Shown: in pieces, positions 44,981 to 51,639 of the stretch
Numbering within the stretch: the stretch's first letter is position 1
How the letters are laid out: each line of letters opens with the position of its first letter
Assembly: GCA_024278455.1 (NCBI GenBank)
Contig: JAJRTE010000110.1
Location: forward strand, 1 to 51,639
Length of the DNA: 51,639 bases
Source of the DNA: Myxococcota bacterium
Lineage (GTDB): Bacteria; Myxococcota_A; UBA796; JAJRTE01
Direction of reading: 5' to 3'
Notes under the pieces: generated by a model
The model's input: only the letters and a program-made list of their open reading frames with translations
The model's database searches: none
Told to the model about the DNA's origin: nothing
Position numbers and translations under genes: made by a program

Positions 44981-45327
44981 GGTGCCGGCTGCGCCGTGTC
45001 GTCCTCCTCCTGTTGCCGTATCCCCGCCCTGACTTCTCCCCCGCTCGTCCAGTCCGTTGTCCTTGGCCGTTTTGTCGCGCGCACCGCAACAGCACCAGGC
45101 GATGGAGCCGAAATGCCGTTGCCAAGCCAGGGGCCCTGGTGTATACGAGTATCGACTTCTGGCGCGTTCGGGGCACTGTCGGCACGGGCGCGTGACACGG
45201 GATCACCGGCCGAAGGCATGAACGTGCAGCACGCTTCCCTCGAGATTCTGCTTGTTGTTCTCTTCTGCCGTCCTCTGCCCGTAGGCGCTGAAAGCGTGAG
45301 CATGGAACCTTGTCTTCGGGTATCGTC
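44981..45327. other. Intergenic region upstream of the M23 peptidase gene
   Basis: 347 bases with no credible gene. It contains one good promoter (45119-45147), annotated separately, and a CTCGAG copy near 45239. Confidence 0.6.
45119..45147 (+). promoter_or_regulatory. Probable sigma-70 promoter of the M23 peptidase gene
   Basis: TTGCCA (5/6) and TATACG (4/6) are 17 bases apart. The start codon at 45328 is about 180 bases on. Confidence 0.5.
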
Positions 45328-46671
45328 ATGAGCGAGAAGAGAGGGGAGCCGCCCAGACCGGTGCGGGCGGCCCGGCGATGGGGAGCGGTTGCGGCGTTGG
45401 GCATGATGTTCCTGGCGGCCGGCTGCGGCTCCTGCGAAGCACCGGAACCGTCCGTGGAATCGACGGTTGCGCCGCCGCCGACCCCGTAGCCGACCCCGAC
45501 GCCCTTTCCGGGAGTACGGATCGAGGGGCGGTTGCGCAATGGTGACAACCTCGTGTCCGCGCTTGAGCGTGTGGCGATTACGCGGGAGCAAGCCAACGAC
45601 GTGGCAAGGGCGCTCGCGATGGTCGATTTTCCATTTACCGGGCTCCGGCCGGGGCAGACGTTCGTGGCGCAGGTCAAGGACGACGGGGCCGTTTCGAGGT
45701 TCGCGTACCAGGTGAGCGATCTGGTGACCTACGTCGTGGAGAGGCAGACCGGCGGCCTGGTGGCCCGCCGTATCGAGATTCCGACGACGCTCGAGGTGGA
45801 AACCATGGGTGCGTCCGTGGAGACATCGGTCTACGCGGCGATCCTCGAGCGCGGAGGCAACGACACGCTGGCCACGCTGGTGAGTTCCCTGTTCGCCTGG
45901 GACATCGATTTTTCGACCGATCCGCGCGAGGGGGACACGTTCCGGCTGATCTATGAGACCCACTACTTGCCGGACGGACGGGTGAGCCATTACGGGAGGC
46001 TGCTGGCAGGGGCCTACGATGGCAAGAAGACCGGCAGGCACGAGGGGTACTGGTTCGACGCCGACGACGACGCCTTCGACGGCTTCTACGACGTCAACGG
46101 CCAGCAACTCCGGCGGACGTTTCTCCGTGCTCCGCTCGACACCATGCGTGTCACGAGCCGCTACGGGTACCGGAGGCACCCGGTCCTCGGACGCACGATG
46201 ATGCACCACGGTGTGGACTACGGCGCGCCCATCGGGACGCCGGTCCGTGCGGTGGCGGATGGACGGGTCATCTCGGCGGGGCGTGCGGGCGCAGCGGGGA
46301 AAATGATCAAGCTCAGGCACAGCGCAGGCATCGTGACCATGTATCTTCACCTCTCCCGCATCCGGGTCAAGCGGGGCCAGTGGGTCCAACAGGGTACGAC
46401 CATCGGCAATGTCGGCTCGACCGGCCGCTCGACCGGCCCGCACCTGGACTTCCGCGTGCAAAGAAATGGACGGTACATCAACCCGTCCAGTCTCAAGATG
46501 TACTCGGAGCCGGCGAAGACGCTTCCTGGCACCTACCGGGAAGCGTTCGAGGCATTGATGGCGGACATGCGCCCCCGTCTCGATGCCATCGATGTCCCGG
46601 TGTCTGACGAGGTGGTCGTCGTCACGCCGACGCCAGGTGTCCCACTCGGGATGGCCACGCCTGAGCCCTGA
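45328..46671 (+). pseudogene. M23-family metallopeptidase lipoprotein gene interrupted by an in-frame TAG
   Basis: From the ATG at 45328 the frame encodes a lipoprotein signal (GMMFLAAGC, Cys33) and a Pro/Thr linker, then meets TAG at 45487-45489 (codon 54), and continues in the same frame with linker and enzyme to TGA 46671. The rest has an Opacity/LysM-like segment (NGDNLVSALERVAITREQ), a middle domain and the LytM core: HHGVDYGAPIGTPV (His and Asp ligands), MYLHLSRI and TGPHLDFRV, where the usual HxH is HxD. It would cut peptidoglycan cross-links. The sequence on both sides of the TAG is intact. The downstream part alone could start at the TTG at 45532 but would lack a signal peptide. Confidence 0.75.
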
Positions 46672-46694
46672 CTGGCCTGGCCGGAGAGGATGGA

Positions 46695-49025
46695 ATGGCC
46701 GGCACACCGGGAGCGCAGGTCGAACCCGTCGAACCGAGACGCCGCACCGGGCCGACATGGCTCGCCGTGTTCCTCGCCACCGTCTACGTGGCCTGTCTCG
46801 CCAACCCGCTCACCCGTCTTTTCGATTTCGATGTCAACCTGGTCCTGGCACCGGCAGCGGCCGTCGGCGGAGCCGTCTTCGGAGCGACCAGGCCGAGGAA
46901 GCCGCGGCGCGAACGGAACGACGTGCGCGCGACCGTCGGCCGCACGGGTCCGGGAACCGTGTATGCACGCCTGCTCCTCGAAGGGCTGGCCGCGTTGGCC
47001 GCCATACTCGTGCTCGCGGCAACGACCCGCATCTTCTTTCCCTGGTGCGGCTTCTTCTGGGGCATGGTCTACTTCCTCCTGGGACCAGTGTTTTCCATGG
47101 CCTTCGGTCTCTCGGTGGGCCTCGCCGCCACCTTGCTGGCTCGAGGCACAGGGCGAGCCGCAGTGCTGGCTGCCGGCGTGGTGCTGGCGACCCTGCTCTA
47201 CCCGACCGTCCGTGCCCTGTTCGTTCCGGTTGCGTTCGCCTACAACCCGACGTTCGGTTTTTTCCCCGGCCCGGTCTACGATCCGGTCGCCACCGTGGAG
47301 CCCGCCTACCTGTGGGCCCGGTTGCACACGGTCCTCATCGTGGCGGCCGTCGTTTCCGGCACGGACATCGCCCTGTACCTGGGCAAGTACGTTCCTGCAC
47401 CGCGCTCTGTCGTGGGGTCGGGCCTGGCGCTCGCCATCTCGCTTCCTGCCGCGATCGTTCTCGGCATACTCGGGGACCGCGCGGGAATCTCCTCGAGTAT
47501 CTCTGCCATCGAGCGGGAGCTGGATGGGACGGCGGCCACCGCCCACTTCGTGGTCCACTATCCGGCCGAGGGCCGGACGGCAAGACAGATCCAGTGGGTC
47601 GCCGCGGACCTCGAGGCGGCTTACAGCGACCTGTCGGCAACCCTAGACGTCGACGTCGAAGAGCCGATACACGCCTACATCTATCCTTCCCGGGGCGCGA
47701 AGAAGCGGCTGATGGGGGCGGGCCGGACCAGCGTGGCCTTTCCGCGCAGCCGGTCGTTGCACCTCAACGCCGACACCTACCCGCACCCGGTCCTGGTCCA
47801 CGAACTCGCCCACGTAATGAGCGGCTCTCGAGGCATGCCGCTCATCGAGGTATCGCCCCTTCCGGGCCTGACCGAGGGGCTGGCCGTGGCCCAGGAGGAG
47901 GTCACCGGTGACCTGACGGTACACGAATGGGCCGCGGCCATGGCACGTATCGGAAAGCTCCCCGACGTGGCGGCCGTCCTGTCCGTCACCGGCTTCTGGC
48001 AACATCCCGGCGGGATCGCCTACACCGCGTGCGGAAGCTTCGTCCGCTACCTGATCGAAACTCGAGGCATCGAACGCTTTTGGGCCGCCTACCGTTGGGG
48101 GCGAATCGCTGCCGCCTACGGCTCGAGCATCGAGACGCTGGTGAACGAGTGGGAGGCGTTCCTGGACACCGTCGAGGTCAGTGACGAGGCGCTGGCCCGC
48201 GCGCGCTACCGGTTTTCCTCGAGGGGCCTGTTCGGCACCCCCTGCGCGCGGGCGAAGGACCGGCTGAAGGCTCGCGCCGACGACCTGTTCGTGCGATCGA
48301 GGCCTCGAGCCGCGGCAGAGACCTATCACCAGGCGGCCGAGATGGCCGGGGGGGACCCAAGATTGCTGCGAGCGGCGTTGCGCGCCTGGCTGGCCGCGGA
48401 CGCGAACCTCGAGGCCCGCCAACTGGCCGAGCTACTCCTTGCCGATGCCGGAGACCTTGGAGCGCTCCAGCGCGTGCCGATAGAGGTCATGCTGGCAGCG
48501 GCCGAGTACCGGCTGGGGGACCTGGCAAGCGCGAAGCAGCATTGGGAGGCGGCCGCGTCGGTGGGCGTAGCCACGAGTGACGTGAGGCGGGCGACCTGTC
48601 TGAGCATTGCCGCGAACGAACCGGCGCGCCTTTCATCCGTGATCGCGTACCTGGCGCGGGAGCCCAGGGCTGGCGCCGACCTTCTTCGCTTGGCCGAGGC
48701 ATGGCGCGACGCGCCGACCCATCCGGTTGTGACCTACCTCCTCGCCCGTCGATTCCAGATGGCGGAACGGTGGACGAAGGCGGTGGATTTCTACGGCAAA
48801 GCACTCGACGCCGGGCTTCCAGGGGCCTTCCTCGAGCGGGAGGCCCTGCGAAACCGCGCTATCTGCGCCCTGTTCACCGAAGACGCGACTCTCGCAAGAG
48901 ACGCGGCCCGCACCCTGGCCACACACCCCGGGGCGACTCGAGCCGACCGTGTTCTCTCGAGACGGCTGCTCGAACGGCTGGCGATCGTCGCGGCCGGCCC
49001 GATAGTGCCCGCCCGGCACGAATAG
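46695..49025 (+). CDS. Polytopic membrane protein with a peptidase-MA-like HExxH domain
   Basis: A 776-residue protein. The ATG has GGAGAGG upstream. Residues 20-270 contain six or so transmembrane helices. The soluble part starts with a peptidase-MA-like domain: AHFVVHYP, then LVHELAHVMSG with His369, Glu370 and His373 and the third zinc ligand Glu394 in GLTEGLAVAQE. The last 300 residues are helical, TPR-like (RPRAAAETYHQAAEMAGG, LGDLASAKQHWEAAASVG). It probably is a membrane-bound gluzincin with its active site outside or inside the membrane unknown. It follows the M23 gene by 23 bases and may share its transcript. Confidence 0.82.
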   Translation: MAGTPGAQVEPVEPRRRTGPTWLAVFLATVYVACLANPLTRLFDFDVNLVLAPAAAVGGAVFGATRPRKPRRERNDVRATVGRTGPGTVYARLLLEGLAALAAILVLAATTRIFFPWCGFFWGMVYFLLGPVFSMAFGLSVGLAATLLARGTGRAAVLAAGVVLATLLYPTVRALFVPVAFAYNPTFGFFPGPVYDPVATVEPAYLWARLHTVLIVAAVVSGTDIALYLGKYVPAPRSVVGSGLALAISLPAAIVLGILGDRAGISSSISAIERELDGTAATAHFVVHYPAEGRTARQIQWVAADLEAAYSDLSATLDVDVEEPIHAYIYPSRGAKKRLMGAGRTSVAFPRSRSLHLNADTYPHPVLVHELAHVMSGSRGMPLIEVSPLPGLTEGLAVAQEEVTGDLTVHEWAAAMARIGKLPDVAAVLSVTGFWQHPGGIAYTACGSFVRYLIETRGIERFWAAYRWGRIAAAYGSSIETLVNEWEAFLDTVEVSDEALARARYRFSSRGLFGTPCARAKDRLKARADDLFVRSRPRAAAETYHQAAEMAGGDPRLLRAALRAWLAADANLEARQLAELLLADAGDLGALQRVPIEVMLAAAEYRLGDLASAKQHWEAAASVGVATSDVRRATCLSIAANEPARLSSVIAYLAREPRAGADLLRLAEAWRDAPTHPVVTYLLARRFQMAERWTKAVDFYGKALDAGLPGAFLEREALRNRAICALFTEDATLARDAARTLATHPGATRADRVLSRRLLERLAIVAAGPIVPARHE

Positions 49026-49030
49026 AACGC

Positions 49031-49059
49031 TTGTCGAACGGCATCGATCTGGTTATGAA
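49031..49059 (+). promoter_or_regulatory. Possible promoter of the GTP cyclohydrolase II gene
   Basis: TTGTCG and TATGAA (4/6 each) are 17 bases apart, about 45 bases before the GTG start at 49104. Confidence 0.5.
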
Positions 49060-49103
49060 GTGCCATTGACGCAGGAATCGCCCATCGCGGGCGGGAGGAG
49101 AAC

Positions 49104-49895
49104 GTGTTCAGCTACGTAGACAAGAAGATTCGGGAACGTCTCGAGCATGACCGGCGGCTGGTGACCATCGACAGGGGGGGGCGCCCGGTGACCGAGACCG
49201 GGAAAGCCCCGTTCATCTCGATACTCGGCCCCATACCCCTGCCCAGGATGATCGGGGACGAGGAAGTCGTCTTGAACTGGTATCCATTCGTCCGCCGCGT
49301 GGAACTCGGTCGGGTGCTTGCCGCAGCCGAAGCGGCGCCGAACGGCCACGAAGAGGCGTTCAGGGAACTTCTGCAAAGCCGGATGTCCGTCAACTCTGTG
49401 CTCGCGTGCCCCGGGTTTCTGGAGCAGGACGAGCCGCTGGTTCGCATCCATTCGTGCTGCATGACGGGTGACGTGTTCGGCTCCATGCGCTGCGAGTGCG
49501 GACCGCAACTGGCCGCCGCGTTCCAGCGTATCATGGAAGAGGGGGGCGGGGCTGTCGTGTACATGTCGGGGCACGAAGGGCGGGGCATCGGATTGTGGGC
49601 CAAGGCGGTGACCTACTTGCTCCAAGACGACGGCCAGGACACGTACCAGGCCAACGTCACCCTGGGCCTTCCCGAAGACTCGAGAGACTTCACGGACGCC
49701 GGAGTCGTGTTGAAATTCCTGTTGGGAGGCCGTCCTATCCGGCTTCTGTCCAACAACCCACTCAAGCAGGCGCACCTGGAGAGAGCCGGACAGTCCGTTT
49801 CGAGGCTCGTTCCGCACGTGGCCGGCGTGTGCCACCACAACGTCCGGTATCTGCGCGCCAAGAGGTCGAAAGGACACCGGATACCGCCCCTCTGA
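49104..49895 (+). CDS. ribA: GTP cyclohydrolase II homologue with extended N-terminus
   Basis: A 263-residue protein; E. coli RibA is about 196. The GTG start has GGGAGGAG just upstream. The core matches GTP cyclohydrolase II, which opens GTP to the pyrimidine precursor of riboflavin: VRIHSCCMTGDVFGSMRCECGPQL with zinc ligands Cys119, Cys130 and Cys132; GHEGRGIGL with Arg160; LQDDGQDTYQANVTLG and IRLLSNNPLKQ. The usual RQEGR is GHEGR. About 50 extra residues lie between the first strand (ILGPIPLPRMIGDEEVVLNW) and the zinc site. There is no RibB domain or other rib gene nearby. It may be a paralogue with changed role. Confidence 0.85.
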   Translation: MFSYVDKKIRERLEHDRRLVTIDRGGRPVTETGKAPFISILGPIPLPRMIGDEEVVLNWYPFVRRVELGRVLAAAEAAPNGHEEAFRELLQSRMSVNSVLACPGFLEQDEPLVRIHSCCMTGDVFGSMRCECGPQLAAAFQRIMEEGGGAVVYMSGHEGRGIGLWAKAVTYLLQDDGQDTYQANVTLGLPEDSRDFTDAGVVLKFLLGGRPIRLLSNNPLKQAHLERAGQSVSRLVPHVAGVCHHNVRYLRAKRSKGHRIPPL

Positions 49896-49959
49896 TCGCG
49901 TGCCGGGGGGGTCAGCCGGGACTGTCCAGCGTTCGCCGACGCAACTCGGAGCGACAAGG

Positions 49960-51639
49960 TCACCGGCAGACGAGTACATAGTCGTAGGACGCGGGAGAAT
50001 TGTAGGTCCTCAGTCCAATGGATCCATGGTCGTAGGTCCCATCGGTCGTGTCCACGAGTAGTTCGTCGTCGAATTCCACCTGGATCGCGCTGCCCGACAA
50101 CCACACTCGGACGGTGTAGAAAACGCCCGGGTCGATGACCACGGACGCGGCAATCCAGGTATTCCATGAGCCGTTCATGAAACCGAGCTTCACGACGTCC
50201 CCCGAGGGATAGAGACCGAAGTAGTAGTGGGCGCCCCCATCGTTCGTGGTACTTACCTCGGTGACCCGGAACATGATGCCGGGATCACCGCCGTTGTAGT
50301 CCGGACGCATCCGCACTTCCATCACGTAGTCTGCCCAGTCTCGTTCTCCGATCCAGACGACGTTGCCAGACTGCACATCGATGTTTTCGTAGGTCCCCTC
50401 GGCAGGATCCCAGGTCCAGGTCCCTTTGACGAGGTTCCATTCGGGCGCGGGGTCGGCGGAAAAATCGTCGTAGAAGAGGAGTTCGGTATGGCACGCGGCG
50501 TGGACAGGCGCGGCGTCGTCGGCGTCACTGACCCCGTCCCCGTCGGTATCCGGATCAAGCGGGTCTGTCACGAAGCCGGTAATGAGCCCGTCAATCTCTT
50601 CGAGATCTGTCAGGCCGTCGTTGTCGTCGTCGGTATCGTAGCAGTTCACGACACCATCGGCGTCGCTATCGCCGTCCGGCCCCACGCCGGCATCCTGGTC
50701 GTCGCAATCCTGGTCGCCGCACACGGTCAATCCGTCCCCATCCAGGTCAGCCTCCATGTCGGGAAGGATGCCGTCGCAATCATCGTCCAGCCCGTTGCAG
50801 ATTTCCGAGGCAGCGGGATTGATGGCCGGGTCCCCGTCATCGCAGTCGCCAGCCCCATCCACATACCCATCAGGCACGTCACAGGCGTCCTGGGTGACGG
50901 CCGGGTCGCCAAACCCATCCCCGTCAGCGTCCAGGTAGTATGCCACCTCGACATCCTCGTCGACGGACCCGTCGCAATCGTCATCGACCGCGTTACAGAC
51001 TTCCGAGGCGGCGGGGTTGACGGTTGCGGCGACATCGTCGCAATCGAGCCCGTTTTCGACGAACCCCGCCGGCAACGAGCAATCCTCCAGGGTGGACGCA
51101 GGGTCGCCGTAGCCATCACCGTCGATGTCGGCAAAGTAGACCGTTGTCTCGATTCCCTCATCGGCCTCTCCGTCACAGTCATCGTCGAGGCGGTTGCACA
51201 CTTCCACGGCGTCGGGGTGGATTGCTGGGTCGCTCGGGGCGCAGTCTCCGGAGACGAGTGCGTAGCCTGCCGGGGCCGCGCACCCTTCGAGCGTATCCCC
51301 GGCGACGCCGTAGCCGTCTCCGTCGCCGTCCGCGTAGAAGATGGCGGTGACCCCTTCGTCGATCTCCAGGTCACAGTCTTCATCCACGCCATCGCACGTT
51401 TCCTCCGCCCCCGGGTGGATCGTACTGTCATCATCCCGACAGTCCACGGCAGCCACGTATCCATCCCCATCCGCGTCCACGGCCGGCGTCGGTGTTGGGG
51501 GCTCGGGCGTCGCGGTGGCCGGCTCCGGCCCGGGCGTGGGAGTGGCCGGCTCCGGCCCGGGCGTGGGAGTGGCCGGCTCCGGCCCGGGCGTGGGAGTGGC
51601 CGGCTCCGGCCCGGGCGTGGGAGTGGCCGGCTCCGGCCC
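49960..51639 (-). CDS. MopE-like metal-binding repeat protein with LamG-like C-terminus (5' end outside window)
   Basis: The frame is open to the window end, so the N-terminus is missing; the GTG at 51480 lies inside the frame. In order: a Pro-rich linker of GPEPATPTP repeats, four MopE-type motifs of the form CDD...[22 protein letters not shown] with DGDGDGYG loops and one truncated copy, thrombospondin-3-like DxDxDG loops (about 51480-850 bp inwards), and a final 170-residue beta domain ([18 protein letters not shown]..., [42 protein letters not shown]) of the concanavalin/LamG type. It is a probable calcium-binding surface protein, perhaps binding carbohydrate. It shares only the repeat module with the protein at 6359-9190. 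Confidence 0.85.
   Translation of the reverse strand, partial: GPEPATPTPGPEPATPTPGPEPATPTPGPEPATPTPGPEPATATPEPPTPTPAVDADGDGYVAAVDCRDDDSTIHPGAEETCDGVDEDCDLEIDEGVTAIFYADGDGDGYGVAGDTLEGCAAPAGYALVSGDCAPSDPAIHPDAVEVCNRLDDDCDGEADEGIETTVYFADIDGDGYGDPASTLEDCSLPAGFVENGLDCDDVAATVNPAASEVCNAVDDDCDGSVDEDVEVAYYLDADGDGFGDPAVTQDACDVPDGYVDGAGDCDDGDPAINPAASEICNGLDDDCDGILPDMEADLDGDGLTVCGDQDCDDQDAGVGPDGDSDADGVVNCYDTDDDNDGLTDLEEIDGLITGFVTDPLDPDTDGDGVSDADDAAPVHAACHTELLFYDDFSADPAPEWNLVKGTWTWDPAEGTYENIDVQSGNVVWIGERDWADYVMEVRMRPDYNGGDPGIMFRVTEVSTTNDGGAHYYFGLYPSGDVVKLGFMNGSWNTWIAASVVIDPGVFYTVRVWLSGSAIQVEFDDELLVDTTDGTYDHGSIGLRTYNSPASYDYVLVCR
51515..51639. repeat. 27-bp tandem repeat, four full copies and a partial one
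   Basis: Identical 27-base units start at 51515, 51542, 51569 and 51596, with 17 bases of a fifth up to the window end. On the minus strand each encodes GPEPATPTP, the Pro-rich spacer before the MopE-like repeats. Perfect identity at the DNA level suggests recent expansion. Confidence 0.95.

Larger units (their letters stand above)
1..51639. repeat. Highly iterated palindrome CTCGAG, about 150 copies dispersed through the window
   Basis: Counting by eye gives 31, 25, 35 and 34 copies of CTCGAG in the four successive 10-kb blocks and 27 in the last 11.6 kb. At about two-thirds GC, chance predicts roughly 3 to 4 per 10 kb. The related palindrome GTCGAC, counted in the first 10 kb, occurs about 6 times. 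Copies occur in all reading frames: as Leu-Glu (CTC GAG) and, more tellingly, as x-Arg-x with CGA (GCT CGA GCC, ACT CGA GCC), although C- and G-ending codons dominate these genes. Flanking bases vary, so the conserved unit is the hexamer. Density is low in the two MopE-like genes and the amylase gene. Confidence 0.85.

Noticed and set aside
45487-45489. General reassignment of TAG in this organism
   Set aside because: TAG ends other intact genes in the window (rsmG at 10074, lipase-like gene, beta-rich protein).
51515-51639. Regular repeats that could suggest a CRISPR array
   Set aside because: Units are contiguous without spacers and lie in the coding frame of a Pro-rich linker.

Overview
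This is a GC-rich bacterial chromosome segment of the kind found in deltaproteobacterial or Myxococcota-like lineages. The signs are two MopE-like proteins with repeated Cys/Asp-rich metal-binding motifs, many exported proteins with Pro/Thr linkers, a Ser/Thr kinase fused to a formylglycine-enzyme-like domain, a PilT ATPase, a sigma-54 two-component system and a pgk-tpiA-secG-tRNA-Leu transcription unit. No genus can be named from the sequence alone. There is no phage, insertion sequence or CRISPR array.

Layout. 0-9.2 kb: the tail of a large membrane protein, a minus-strand operon (transglutaminase-like, exported beta-rich protein, lipase-like lipoprotein), a divergent exported protein whose frame continues past an in-frame TGA into a beta-barrel-like tail, and a 943-residue MopE/beta-helix protein. 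9.4-17 kb: rsmG, then on the minus strand pilT with a duplicated N-terminal domain, a small DUF5658-like membrane protein and a 1296-residue kinase/FGE protein. 17-20 kb: pgk-tpiA-secG-tRNA-Leu(GAG), with a near-consensus promoter and a clear intrinsic terminator. 20-27 kb: a GT4 glycosyltransferase, then a four-gene signalling operon (TPR-like protein, PhnD-like binding protein, histidine kinase, sigma-54 response regulator). 27-36 kb: DUF362 plus a NapH/NapG-like polyferredoxin, Maf, a secreted alpha-amylase, a 5'-nucleotidase-family lipoprotein and a DnaJ/CbpA-type chaperone. 36-44 kb: FtcD, an SGNH hydrolase, a secreted ComEC-type metallo-beta-lactamase protein, a MazG-like protein, and an overlapping pair made of a PcrB/GGGP-synthase-like protein and a membrane adenylate cyclase. 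44-51.6 kb: a small Cys-rich lipoprotein, an M23 peptidase gene broken by an in-frame TAG, a membrane HExxH peptidase, a GTP cyclohydrolase II homologue and a second MopE-like protein that runs off the window.

The strongest signal that the gene list does not explain is at the DNA level. The palindrome CTCGAG occurs about 150 times (my count by eye), roughly once per 340 bp and about eight to nine times what base composition predicts. It forces otherwise unusual codons (GCT CGA, ACT CGA) inside genes and resembles a highly iterated palindrome system. Other items worth a second look are the PcrB-like/adenylate cyclase pair, the PhnD-like/kinase/regulator operon, the two in-frame stops and a series of well-formed sigma-70 promoters.
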